Shown: positions 10,794 through 18,842 of the stretch, piece by piece
How positions within the stretch are numbered: position 1 is the first letter of the stretch
How the letters are laid out: each line of letters opens with the position of its first letter
Origin: Rhodococcus sp. CH91
GTDB lineage: Bacteria > Actinomycetota > Actinomycetes > Mycobacteriales > Mycobacteriaceae
Assembly: GCF_022554085.1 (NCBI RefSeq)
Contig: NZ_JAKFYR010000006.1
Span: 1-64,000, forward strand
DNA: 64,000 bases
Reading direction: 5' to 3'
Translations under genes and position numbers: made by a program
Notes under the pieces: generated by a model
The model's input: only the letters and a program-made list of their open reading frames with translations
What the model was told of the DNA's origin: nothing
The model's database searches: none

Positions 10794-11377
10794 CGGCCCT
10801 CCCCGGCGGACGCGGATGCCGTATCCGCGTCGGTGTCGCGGCCTGCGACCGCGCGGATGGCAGCGACGATGTTCGGATAGGCGGCGCATCGACACAGGTT
10901 GCCGCTCATACGCTCCCGGATCTCGTCGTCGTCGAGCTCCGGGGCGGCGTCGAGATCTGCAGTGACGTGACTCGGTGCTCCGTCGGCCAATTCGTCGAAC
11001 ATGCCGACCGCCGAGCAGATCTGACCGGGCGTGCAGTAGCCGCACTGGAACGCATCGTCCTCGATGAACTGCGCCTGGAGCGGATGCAGTCCGCCCTCGG
11101 CGAGCCCGGCGGCCGTGACGATCTCGGCTCCGTCGTGCGAGACGGCGAGGCTCAGGCACGAGACGACGCGACGTCCGTCGAGGAGTACGGTGCACGCTCC
11201 GCACTGGCCGAGATCGCATCCCTTCTTCGGGGAGGTGATCCCGAGACGGTCACGCAACGCGTCGAGCACGGTGGTGCGGACGTCGATCGGGACACGATGC
11301 TCGACTCCGTCGACGTGGAGAACGATGTCGAGATCGGATCCGTGACCGCGGCCGGTCTGCGTATCCCCGGGTGTCAT
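10790..11377 (-). CDS. 2Fe-2S subunit of the molybdenum hydroxylase (PaoA/YagT-like)
   Basis: 195-aa iron-sulfur subunit with two 2Fe-2S domains: the plant-ferredoxin-type cluster (CDLGQCGACTVLLDG and a later Cys) and the C-terminal helical cluster (CGYCTPGQ and NLCRCAAY). Unlike E. coli PaoA there is no Tat signal at the N-terminus (MTPGDTQTGRG), so the complex should be cytoplasmic. It is the first gene of the three-gene operon and overlaps the next by ATGA. Its promoter region faces the iron-boxed lipoprotein gene. Confidence 0.92.
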   Translation of the reverse strand: MTPGDTQTGRGHGSDLDIVLHVDGVEHRVPIDVRTTVLDALRDRLGITSPKKGCDLGQCGACTVLLDGRRVVSCLSLAVSHDGAEIVTAAGLAEGGLHPLQAQFIEDDAFQCGYCTPGQICSAVGMFDELADGAPSHVTADLDAAPELDDDEIRERMSGNLCRCAAYPNIVAAIRAVAGRDTDADTASASAGEGR

Positions 11378-11477
11378 GGGCGAACCTCCGAACGATGGGC
11401 TGTGCTCGGGGCATTCCCCTCGGGGGCGGAGTCGAATCGTCGGGCTTCCACGAAGGGACCGGACAGACCCCGAGCAA

Positions 11478-11496
11478 TAAGGTAAACCTCACCTAA
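11478..11496 (+). promoter_or_regulatory. IdeR/DtxR iron box
   Basis: TAAGGTAAACCTCACCTAA matches the palindromic 19-bp iron-box consensus TTAGGTTAGGCTAACCTAA at 15 of 19 positions on the opposite strand reading. It sits just before a siderophore-binding lipoprotein gene, as expected for iron-dependent repression. Confidence 0.75.
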
Positions 11497-11534
11497 GTAC
11501 TATGCCCTTGCACCAATTTCAGGAGGAACCTTTG

Positions 11535-12563
11535 TTGCAAAGCCCAATTTCGCGCCGGGCCGTCGGCGCCCGCTTCGTTGCCGCACTCGGCGCACTGACC
11601 CTCGGGATCACCCTTACCGCATGTTCGTCCGGTGACGACACGAACACGCCCCCGGCGTCCACCTCCACCGAGGTCACCGGCGAGTGGCCACGGACCGTCG
11701 AGACCGCCGACGGACCCGTCACCCTCGAGAGCCGGCCCGAACGCATCGTGTCCACCAGCGTGACGCTGACCGGCTCGCTACTGGCCCTGGACGCACCGCT
11801 GATCGGCACCGGCGCTCAGCCTCCGAGCACCGTGACCGACGATGCCGGACTGTTCAGCCAATGGGCGGAGATCGCCGAGGAACGGGACGTCGAGGTGCTC
11901 TACCAGGGCGAGCCCAATATCGAGACCATCACGGCCGCAGGCCCGGACCTGATCGTCGTCTCCACCAGCGGCGCGGATTCCGCGTCCGAGAGAGTGGATC
12001 TGCTCTCGCAGATCGCGCCCGTTCTCGTCTTCGATTATTCGGACAAGTCGTGGCAGGACCTCACGAGGCAGCTTGCGACCGCCGTCGGGGCCGAGGATCG
12101 CGCCGAGGAGCTGATCACCGAGTTCGACGCGACGATCGAGAAGGCCAAGGAGGCGATCGCTCCGGTTCTGGCACAGAACCCCACCCTGAGCATCCTCACC
12201 TACAACTCCCCCAACGACTCGCGGATCTTCACCGCCGAATCGGCGCAGGGCCGGCTGGCCGCTCGACTGGGCTTCACCGTCGCCGCCGTCCCCGACGAGG
12301 TCGCGCGCCCGGGTGACGGCAATGCGCGATCGGATGTCGTGTCGGTCGCGGTCGAGAACCTTCCGCTCGCACTCACCGGCGACACGACCTTCGTCATCAA
12401 CGCGACGGATCCCGATGCCGCACGGCTGAAGGCCGATCCGACGCTCGCCTCGGTGCCGTCCGTGGAGAACGACCGGGTCTACGCGCTGGGATACGACAGC
12501 TTCCGGCTCGACTACTACAGCGCGAACAACGTCGTCGAGCGCATCGTCGACGCGCTGAGCTGA
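11535..12563 (+). CDS. Iron-siderophore ABC transporter substrate-binding lipoprotein
   Basis: About 342-aa solute-binding lipoprotein of the FepB/FhuD type (PF01497) for ferric siderophores. The signal peptide contains SRR and a hydrophobic stretch ending in a lipobox LTAC. An ATG at 11502 is in frame, but it is only five bases past the iron box. A perfect AGGAGG lies at 11521-11526, so translation most likely starts at TTG 11535 (8-base spacing) or TTG 11532. This also gives a better signal peptide. No permease or ATPase gene is adjacent. Expression should rise under iron starvation. Confidence 0.88.
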   Translation: MQSPISRRAVGARFVAALGALTLGITLTACSSGDDTNTPPASTSTEVTGEWPRTVETADGPVTLESRPERIVSTSVTLTGSLLALDAPLIGTGAQPPSTVTDDAGLFSQWAEIAEERDVEVLYQGEPNIETITAAGPDLIVVSTSGADSASERVDLLSQIAPVLVFDYSDKSWQDLTRQLATAVGAEDRAEELITEFDATIEKAKEAIAPVLAQNPTLSILTYNSPNDSRIFTAESAQGRLAARLGFTVAAVPDEVARPGDGNARSDVVSVAVENLPLALTGDTTFVINATDPDAARLKADPTLASVPSVENDRVYALGYDSFRLDYYSANNVVERIVDALS

Positions 12564-12567
12564 GCGA

Positions 12568-12602
12568 CAGGGCCGGAAGCCTGAGAAGGGCTTCCGGCCC
12601 TG
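12568..12602. terminator. Terminator between convergent lipoprotein and FMN reductase genes
   Basis: A perfect 14-bp stem (CAGGGCCGGAAGCC at 12568-12581, complement at 12589-12602) with a 7-base loop, just past the lipoprotein stop and facing the end of the reductase gene. It probably works in both directions. Confidence 0.8.
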
Positions 12603-12615
12603 CGACGACCGTCGA

Positions 12616-13173
12616 TCAGGCGTTCGCCGGCACCTTCGTGGCCTCGGCGAGCGCAGCGACGACCGCAGCGATCTGCTGCGAGGTCTCGGCATGCTCCTTG
12701 GCGTGCTGTCCGCCGAACTTGCCGAAGGTCTCACCCACCGACAGCGATCCGCCGTCGACGAGCGCGCCACCCGCGATGCCCACGGCCTTGACCGCATCGT
12801 CGAGCGCCCACTTCGCGGCGTTCTGGCTGGGCGACTGGCTGACGACGGCGACGGGCTTGCCGCCCAGCGCGCCCGCGCCGTAGGGGCGGGACAGCCAGTC
12901 CACGGCGTTCTTGAGCACGGCCGAGACGGTGCCGTTGTACTCGGGCGTGACCAGCAGGACGGCGTCGACCTCGGCAGCTGCGTCACGCAGGGCGACGGCC
13001 GCAGCCGGAGCAGCCTCACCGTCGAGGTCCTCGTTGTAGAAGGGGACGTCGGCGAGACCCTCGTACAGGGTCACCTCGACGCCTTCGGCAGCGACGGCAG
13101 CGGCGGTCTCGGCGAGCTGCCGGGAGACGGATCCGTCGCGCAGGCTTCCGACAAGGGCGAGAACTCGGGTCAT
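12616..13173 (-). CDS. NADPH-dependent FMN reductase family protein
   Basis: 185-aa flavodoxin-fold reductase (PF03358). The phosphate loop VGSLRDGSVSRQL and the flavin segment TPEYNGTVSAVLKNAVDWLSR are clear. Members reduce FMN, quinones, azo dyes or metals with NAD(P)H. The frame extends upstream, but ATG 13173 with GAGGA before it gives the normal N-terminus MTRVLALVGS. It is divergent from a TetR gene with a palindrome between them, so it is probably that regulator's target. Confidence 0.9.
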   Translation of the reverse strand: MTRVLALVGSLRDGSVSRQLAETAAAVAAEGVEVTLYEGLADVPFYNEDLDGEAAPAAAVALRDAAAEVDAVLLVTPEYNGTVSAVLKNAVDWLSRPYGAGALGGKPVAVVSQSPSQNAAKWALDDAVKAVGIAGGALVDGGSLSVGETFGKFGGQHAKEHAETSQQIAAVVAALAEATKVPANA

Positions 13174-13213
13174 GGGAACATCCTCGGGTCGAAGTAATTG
13201 ACTACTCAATGAT

Positions 13214-13233
13214 AAACGGACCGCGGTCCATTT
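13214..13233. promoter_or_regulatory. Candidate TetR operator between divergent genes
   Basis: AAACGGACCGCGGTCCATTT contains the perfect 12-bp palindrome GGACCGCGGTCC (13218-13229), extended by three more paired A/T positions after one mismatch. It lies between the FMN reductase start (13173) and the TetR start (13264), where an autoregulatory operator is expected. Confidence 0.55.
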
Positions 13234-13263
13234 CATTCCCCGCCCCCGTTAGAATGTGACCTT

Positions 13264-13899
13264 GTGAACATTCGCCCCTTGCCTCTGGCGGACGATCTGA
13301 TCACCGAGCGGGGCGACGCAGCACGCAACCGCGGCCGCCTCCTCGATGCGGCCGCCCTCCTCGTCGCCGAACGCGGCGTCGACGCGATGACGATGGACGC
13401 CGTCGCCGCGCGGGCCGGGGTCGGCAAGGGCACGGTCTTCCGCCGGTTCGGTTCACGCGCCGGCCTCCTGCGCGCACTCCTCGACCACAGCGAGCGGGAG
13501 TTCCAGCACGGCTTCCTGTTCGGGCCACCGCCACTGGGGCCGGACGCCGCTCCGCTCGAGCGACTCGTGGCCTTCGGACGCGCCCGCATCGAACTCGTGG
13601 AGGTCCAGGGCGAACTCCTGCGGGCGGCCGAATCCGCCGCGAACTCCCGCTACATCGCCCCGGCCCATCAGGTCTCGCTCGCCCACGTCGACTCCCTGTT
13701 GCGTGCCGCCGGCATCATCGGCGACACCCGCCTGCTCGCGGCATCACTGGTCGCCTCACTCGACGCGACACTCGTCCTCCACCAGTGGCGCGAACTCGGC
13801 TACCCGCTCCGTCGGCTCGCGGACAACTGGGCCGAACTCGCCCACCGGATCGTGACCGGAACGAGCGTCTCCCTGCGCGGCGCCCTCGTGGAAGGGTGA
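13264..13899 (+). CDS. TetR-family transcriptional regulator
   Basis: 211-aa repressor-type protein. The helix-turn-helix lies at about residues 22-66 (GRLLDAAALLVAERGVDAMT, then VAARAGVGKGTVFRRFGSR), with the canonical TetR pattern GKGTVFRRF. The C-terminal ligand domain has no recognisable specificity. It starts with GTG and has no strong ribosome site, so it may be leaderless or weakly translated. It probably controls the divergent FMN reductase and itself. The META lipoprotein gene begins four bases after its stop and may be co-transcribed. Confidence 0.9.
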   Translation: MNIRPLPLADDLITERGDAARNRGRLLDAAALLVAERGVDAMTMDAVAARAGVGKGTVFRRFGSRAGLLRALLDHSEREFQHGFLFGPPPLGPDAAPLERLVAFGRARIELVEVQGELLRAAESAANSRYIAPAHQVSLAHVDSLLRAAGIIGDTRLLAASLVASLDATLVLHQWRELGYPLRRLADNWAELAHRIVTGTSVSLRGALVEG

Positions 13900-13903
13900 G
13901 CGC

Positions 13904-14695
13904 ATGATGCACACATTCCGGATACTGGCGTTCGTACCGGTGGCGCTCGTCGTCTCCGCGTGCAGCGCAGGCGGCGAAGCCTCCGACTCCGCCGCTCCCG
14001 GCGACCTTCGCGGTCGCACCTTCGTCTCGACGGACGTGACCGGAACACCGATCCCGGGTGGCGGGCCGCTGGTCGTCGAATTCCCCGAGGACGGTCGGAT
14101 CGCCGCGACCGCCGGATGCAACCGATTCAGCGGAGCAGCCGATCTCGCCGACGGCACCGTGAAGACGGAGAACCTGGCGAGCACGATGATGGCCTGCTCC
14201 CCGGACCGCGACGGATCCGATGCGTGGCTCTCCTCGTTGTTCGGGGCCGGGCCCCGCTGGTCGCTGGACGGCACCACGCTCACATTGACCACCGACGACA
14301 CGACGGTCGCACTCGAGGACGAGAAGGTCGTCGATCCCGATCGGCCGGTCACCGGCACCGAATGGGTGGTGACCTCGCTGCGCACCGCCGACGCCGTCGT
14401 CTCGTCCGTCGCGCTCGACGACGCCGCCCCCACTCTCCGGATCGACGAGGACGGCACGGTGACCGGTAGTACGGGCTGCAACGAGTTCGGTGGTTCCGCG
14501 GAAGTGGGCGACGGAATGATCCTCTTCGAACCGCTCACGATGACACGTGCGGCGTGCAGAGATCCGGAAGTCACCGGCATCGAGACACACATCCTCGAGG
14601 TCCTGGCGGGCGAGGCGACCTACCGCGTGGACGGGTCGTCCCTGAGCCTCACCGCATCGAACGGTACCGACGGGCTGGACCTCACGGCGCGCTGA
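13904..14695 (+). CDS. Lipoprotein with two META (HslJ-like) domains
   Basis: 263-aa predicted lipoprotein; signal peptide with lipobox VSAC. Two META/DUF306 domains follow at about residues 35-115 and 130-255, each with the pattern of a TAGCN or STGCN loop (ATAGCNRFSG and GSTGCNEFGG) and a later MACS or RAAC segment. These domains occur in E. coli HslJ, a heat-induced outer-membrane lipoprotein linked to novobiocin resistance; the biochemical role is unknown. It follows the TetR gene by four bases and precedes a shorter paralogue. Confidence 0.85.
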   Translation: MMHTFRILAFVPVALVVSACSAGGEASDSAAPGDLRGRTFVSTDVTGTPIPGGGPLVVEFPEDGRIAATAGCNRFSGAADLADGTVKTENLASTMMACSPDRDGSDAWLSSLFGAGPRWSLDGTTLTLTTDDTTVALEDEKVVDPDRPVTGTEWVVTSLRTADAVVSSVALDDAAPTLRIDEDGTVTGSTGCNEFGGSAEVGDGMILFEPLTMTRAACRDPEVTGIETHILEVLAGEATYRVDGSSLSLTASNGTDGLDLTAR

Positions 14696-14718
14696 CCCTG
14701 ATCGGTACCGTGAAAGAC

Positions 14719-15144
14719 ATGCCCGGAGCAGTCCGCGTGATCGCTCTCCTCGCACTGAGTTCGCTGCTGTTCTCGTGCGGGCTCGGCGAATCGGATCCCT
14801 CGCCGGCCGATCCGACCGGCCGGCGTTACGTGTCCACCGAGGTCGGTGGCCGACCCATCCCCGGGGGTGGTCCCCTCGTGCTGTCCTTCCCCGCCCGGGA
14901 GCGTCTCGCCGCCACCGCCGGATGCAACCGGCTCACCGGCACTGTCGACCTGTCCGGTGGGACGATCCGCGCCGGAGCGCTCGCATCCACTCCGATGTCG
15001 TGTCCTCCCCGGCTCGACGGCGCCGACGACTGGATGCGCACCCTCTTCGACGGCAGGCCACGGTGGACCCTGGACGGGGACGTCCTCACCCTCACCACGG
15101 GCGCTGCGACCGTCACGCTCACCGAACGCGCCGACCGTCGTTGA
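14719..15144 (+). CDS. Short META-domain lipoprotein, paralogue of the preceding gene
   Basis: About 141 aa: a signal peptide with lipobox LFSC, then one META domain that repeats the first domain of the upstream lipoprotein almost block for block (RRYVSTEVGGRPIPGGGPL against RTFVSTDVTGTPIPGGGPL, then ATAGCNRLTG and a TPMSC segment). The pair looks like a tandem duplication with loss of one domain. An in-frame GTG at 14710 is an alternative start; neither start has a good ribosome site. Function unknown. Confidence 0.8.
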   Translation: MPGAVRVIALLALSSLLFSCGLGESDPSPADPTGRRYVSTEVGGRPIPGGGPLVLSFPARERLAATAGCNRLTGTVDLSGGTIRAGALASTPMSCPPRLDGADDWMRTLFDGRPRWTLDGDVLTLTTGAATVTLTERADRR

Positions 15145-15156
15145 ACGACGTGGAGA

Positions 15157-15705
15157 TCAGTACCGCTCGGCGAGCCACCGCGCGAGTTCTCGTGCACTGC
15201 GGTCGACCTGCTGCGGCCAGTCCATCGCGGAGTCGTCCGCGTGGTCGCTCACGTGCTTGACGAGCCGGCACCGCGCGCCCATGCGGCGCGCGGCGAAGGC
15301 GACCGCGAACCCTTCCATGTCGACGAGATCGGCGCGGGCTGCCAGCGCATCGCGGATCTGCGCGTCGGAGACGAAGGAATCGCCCGTCGCGAGTACGCTG
15401 CCGTCCCCGTCGTCGATCTCGACGACGTCCTCCACGGGGTGCCCGAGGCTTCTCAGGACCTCACTGCTGATGTCGTGGTTGAGGACGGCCGACGGGAGGA
15501 ACAGACCCGAATGGTGGGTGTGCAGCGCGCCGGCGGTCCCGATGTTGATCACGAGCGGTCGTGCATCGGCTGGATACGAGGCGAGCGCCGACGTGACGGC
15601 CACCGCCGCATCCACCTTCCCGATTCCCGTGATCACCGTCTCGTACCGGTCCATGACGTACGCCGCCTCGGATCGGGTGGCGGATACGACGAGGATCCCG
15701 TTCAA
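15157..15705 (-). CDS. Nucleosidase / phosphorylase-superfamily protein (MTA/SAH nucleosidase-like)
   Basis: 182-aa member of the PNP_UDP_1 superfamily. INIGTAGAL and VDMEGFAVAFAARRMG correspond to the base- and ribose-binding blocks of methylthioadenosine/SAH or futalosine nucleosidases. It is shorter than classical MTA/SAH nucleosidases (about 230 aa or more), so the substrate is uncertain. The TTG start overlaps the stop of the kinase gene (TTGA), indicating translational coupling. This start also gives the family-typical N-terminus NGILVVSATRSEA. Confidence 0.75.
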   Translation of the reverse strand: MNGILVVSATRSEAAYVMDRYETVITGIGKVDAAVAVTSALASYPADARPLVINIGTAGALHTHHSGLFLPSAVLNHDISSEVLRSLGHPVEDVVEIDDGDGSVLATGDSFVSDAQIRDALAARADLVDMEGFAVAFAARRMGARCRLVKHVSDHADDSAMDWPQQVDRSARELARWLAERY

Positions 15706-16481
15706 CTGCTGCCTCCGAGTTCGAGTGTCGCGAGAGCTGCCCGGTGCAACGCCCGCCCGTATCCGGCACCGTATCCCGCGGCGTGTACCGCGAGTGGATG
15801 GAGCTGGTACATCGGCACCCGCTGCTGCCATCCCGCCCGCAGCGGATGGGCCGACTCGTATCCGTCGACGATCTCGTCGAGCTCCGGGCACCCGAAGAGG
15901 GCGAGCATCGCCAGGTCGGTCTCGCGATGACCTCCGTGCGCAGCCGGGTCGATGAGCACCACACCGCTCGGTGACCACAGCACGTTGCCGTTCCACAGAT
16001 CGCCGTGCAGCCGTGCCGGAGGCTCGTCGTCGTCGTCGAAGGTTCCCTCGGCGACGAGCCCACAGGCGGCGTCGATGTCGCGGCGCTGGGGCTCGGTGAC
16101 GCTCCCGGCCTCGACCGCGATCCGCAGGAAGGGCAGCACACGCTCGGCGATGTAGAAGGCTCCCCAGTGCGGGTGCACGGTGCGGCTCATCGGACGGCGT
16201 CCGATGAACAGCTGCCCGTCGTATCCGTCGGGGGCGGCACCGAAACCACTCGCGCCCGCGTCGTGCATCCGTGCGAGGGCCGCGCCGAATCTCCGCGCGG
16301 CGTCGGTGGACGGTGCCACCTCGGGAATCCGTTCGAGCTCGATGTGGTGGGCACCCACCTCCCGGACTTCCGGGACCGGCATACCGGCGGCGGCGAGCCA
16401 TGCCAGTCCGGCCGCCTCGGCACGGAAGAAGTCGGGATGCGCATGCGGATCGTGTTTGCGGAAGGAGACGCCGGTACTCAC
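15702..16481 (-). CDS. Fructosamine kinase-family phosphotransferase
   Basis: 259-aa protein of the fructosamine kinase / aminoglycoside phosphotransferase fold. The catalytic loop HGDLWNGN and the metal-binding VLIDPAAHGGHRETDLAML are intact. Family members phosphorylate fructosamines or ribulosamines on glycated proteins or amines to start deglycation. The N-terminus begins after GTG (STGVSFRKHD). It is coupled to the downstream nucleosidase gene by a 4-base overlap, hinting at shared metabolite repair, which is inference. Confidence 0.85.
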   Translation of the reverse strand: MSTGVSFRKHDPHAHPDFFRAEAAGLAWLAAAGMPVPEVREVGAHHIELERIPEVAPSTDAARRFGAALARMHDAGASGFGAAPDGYDGQLFIGRRPMSRTVHPHWGAFYIAERVLPFLRIAVEAGSVTEPQRRDIDAACGLVAEGTFDDDDEPPARLHGDLWNGNVLWSPSGVVLIDPAAHGGHRETDLAMLALFGCPELDEIVDGYESAHPLRAGWQQRVPMYQLHPLAVHAAGYGAGYGRALHRAALATLELGGSS

Positions 16482-16555
16482 CCGTCCGAGTGTGCCCGCC
16501 CGCGCTCTTCTCCGTTGTATCGCAGCAGTAACACGAGAGCGCTAGGGTTTTCCGA

Positions 16556-17392
16556 ATGACGAACCTTCGCGATCGGATCATCGAAGAACTCGGGGTGAAA
16601 CCCTCCATCGACCCTCGCGCCGAGATCGACTCACGCGTGCAGTTTCTCGCCGACTACCTTCGCAGCACACCGGCGAAGGGGTTCGTGCTCGGCATCAGCG
16701 GCGGCCAGGACAGCACGCTCGCCGGCAAGCTCACCCAGCTCGCAGCCGAGAAGCTGCGTGCCGAGGGACATCCGGCAGAGTTCGTCGCGGTCCGGCTGCC
16801 CTACGGCAAACAGGCCGACGAGCACGACGCCCTCGTCGCCCTCGAGTTCATCGGCGCGGATCGCACCCTCGGAGTCGACGTCAAGCCGGGTGCCGACGCA
16901 ACCGCCTCGGAGGCCGCGCGGGCGCTCTACGGCACCGAGACGCGCCTGCGCGATTTCGTGCGCGGCAACATCAAGGCACGCGAGCGCATGATGATCCAGT
17001 ACGCGATCGCCGGTGAACTCGGCCATCTCGTGGTGGGCACCGATCATGCCGCCGAGGCCGTGACCGGCTTCTACACCAAGTACGGCGACGGCGGAGTGGA
17101 CATCACTCCCCTCGCCGGGCTCACGAAGCGGCAGGGGGCGGCGCTGCTGCGCGAGCTCGGCGCACCGGAGAGCACGTGGATCAAGATCCCCACGGCCGAC
17201 CTCGAGGACGATCGCCCGGCGCTGCCGGACGAGGAAGCACTCGGCATGAAGTACAGCGAGATCGACGACTACCTCGAAGGCAAGGACGTCACCGCCGAAC
17301 TGAGCACGCGTCTCGAATCGAAATTTCTGGAGACACGCCACAAGCGCGTGATGCCGGTCGCGCCGTTCGACACCTGGTGGCGCAGCAGTTAA
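16556..17392 (+). CDS. nadE: Ammonia-dependent NAD synthetase
   Basis: 278-aa final enzyme of NAD biosynthesis, amidating deamido-NAD with ammonia and ATP. The PP-loop SGGQDS is at residues 48-53 and the conserved [20 protein letters not shown] block follows. No glutaminase domain is present, unlike the long NadE of mycobacteria, so it uses free ammonia or this strain has a second enzyme. A TAGGGT at 16543-16548 sits 7 bases before the ATG, so the transcript may be leaderless. Its end overlaps the convergent moaD by four bases. Confidence 0.95.
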   Translation: MTNLRDRIIEELGVKPSIDPRAEIDSRVQFLADYLRSTPAKGFVLGISGGQDSTLAGKLTQLAAEKLRAEGHPAEFVAVRLPYGKQADEHDALVALEFIGADRTLGVDVKPGADATASEAARALYGTETRLRDFVRGNIKARERMMIQYAIAGELGHLVVGTDHAAEAVTGFYTKYGDGGVDITPLAGLTKRQGAALLRELGAPESTWIKIPTADLEDDRPALPDEEALGMKYSEIDDYLEGKDVTAELSTRLESKFLETRHKRVMPVAPFDTWWRSS

Positions 17393-17667
17393 CCACCCGC
17401 GAAGGGAGGCAGGACGTCCACCCGGGACCCGGCCCGCCGGCCGAGGTCCCGGGTGAGTTCGCCCGATCCCCCGTCACCGGGGCCGAGCAGAAAGGCCGCC
17501 ACCGACAGGACGCGCTCCATGTCCGCTCCGTAGAGGTCGACGAGGACGGCTCGCAAGGCCTCGAGGTCGGCATCCGGGGACAGGTCGATCGTGTCCTTCT
17601 CCCGCCCCGCCGCGTCGGCCGCCGCGGCGAAGTACCGCACCTCGATCCCGGTCGTCACATCAGCCAC
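17389..17667 (-). CDS. moaD: Molybdopterin synthase sulfur carrier subunit MoaD
   Basis: 92-aa ubiquitin-like sulfur carrier. It ends in the obligatory Gly-Gly (LPPFAGG) whose C-terminus is thiocarboxylated before donating sulfur to precursor Z with MoaE. GTG 17667 is chosen because GGGAG precedes it at normal spacing; this makes an 8-base overlap with the moaA stop. GTG 17658 is the alternative. It pairs with moaE at 21027. Confidence 0.88.
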   Translation of the reverse strand: MADVTTGIEVRYFAAAADAAGREKDTIDLSPDADLEALRAVLVDLYGADMERVLSVAAFLLGPGDGGSGELTRDLGRRAGSRVDVLPPFAGG

Positions 17668-18718
17668 CGATTGCTCCCATACTGCGCTGCGGCGGTGCGA
17701 AATCCGCCGCGTCCATTCCGTGTCCGGCCCACTTGTTCCACATCGCCCCGCGCCACAGCGCAGCGAGTTCGTCGTCACTCGCGCCTCCGCGCAGTGCGGC
17801 ACGCAGATCGGTCTCCCGATCGCTGAACAGGCAGGAGCGGACCGTGCCCTCGGCGGTCAGGCGCGTGCGGTCGCAGTCGGCGCAGAACGAGCGGGTCACC
17901 GACGCGATGATCCCCACCGTCGCCGGGCCCCCGTCGACGAACCAGCGCTCGGCCGGCGCGGACGGATCCTCGCGTTCGGTCTCCGTGAGCGTGAAGCGCT
18001 GCCCGAGCACGTCGAGCAGGGCTTCGGCGGACACCATCCGTGCGCGCGCCCAGGTGTGGTCGGCATCGAGAGGCATCTGCTCGATGAACCGCAGTTCCAC
18101 TCCCTCGGCGAGGCACCACTCGAGCAGGTCCGCCGCCCCCGCGAGGGTCTCCGGCATGAGGACGGCATTGACCTTGATGCGCGCGAAACCGGCCGCCGCG
18201 GCCGCGCGGATCCCGGCGAGGACCGAACCGAGACGGTCGCGGCGGGTCAACCGGGCGAAATGCTCGCGGTCGAGGGTGTCGAGCGAGATGTTCACGCGCG
18301 TGAGCCCCGCCCCGGCCAGAGCCCGCGCGCGATGCTCGAGCCCCACGCCGTTGGTGGTCAGCGCCATCGGAAGACCGGGCGTCTCGCGCGCGCAGCCGGC
18401 GAGGATGTCCTCGAGATCGCGCCGCATGAGCGGTTCACCACCGGTGAAACGCACTTCGTGGACGCCGAGCCGTCCGGTCGCGACACGCACGAGACGCACG
18501 ATCTCGTCGGTCGTGAGCAGCTTCGCGCGCGGGATCTCCGGGAGGCCTTCGGCGGGCATGCAGTAGGTGCAGCGCAACGAGCACTTCTCCGTGAGCGAGA
18601 CACGCAGGTCCCGGGCGACGCGACCGAACCGGTCGAGCAGTTCCGGCACGTCGGGCCGGTCGGACACATCGTCTGCGCGATGGCGAACGACGGGGATGCC
18701 CATGTCCACCGATGTCAT
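17660..18718 (-). CDS. moaA: GTP 3',8-cyclase MoaA
   Basis: 352-aa radical SAM enzyme for the first step of molybdenum cofactor synthesis. The N-terminal cluster motif Cys46-x3-Cys50-x2-Cys53 (KCSLRCTYC) and the C-terminal cluster ([19 protein letters not shown]) are both present, and the chain ends in the functional GG tail (MGAIGG). ATG 18718 gives the usual length; the frame extends further upstream without support. It is co-oriented with moaD and divergent from moeA. Confidence 0.96.
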   Translation of the reverse strand: MTSVDMGIPVVRHRADDVSDRPDVPELLDRFGRVARDLRVSLTEKCSLRCTYCMPAEGLPEIPRAKLLTTDEIVRLVRVATGRLGVHEVRFTGGEPLMRRDLEDILAGCARETPGLPMALTTNGVGLEHRARALAGAGLTRVNISLDTLDREHFARLTRRDRLGSVLAGIRAAAAAGFARIKVNAVLMPETLAGAADLLEWCLAEGVELRFIEQMPLDADHTWARARMVSAEALLDVLGQRFTLTETEREDPSAPAERWFVDGGPATVGIIASVTRSFCADCDRTRLTAEGTVRSCLFSDRETDLRAALRGGASDDELAALWRGAMWNKWAGHGMDAADFAPPQRSMGAIGG

Positions 18719-18842
18719 GCGACCACCGCTCTCATACAGCCCAGTATGCCCACTACCGGCGATCACGACACCGTATCGGACGTCGACGGCACGCACGGCG
18801 CGTCCAGGGGGTGCCCTGCTCCTGTGTGCCTAGGATGGCGGC

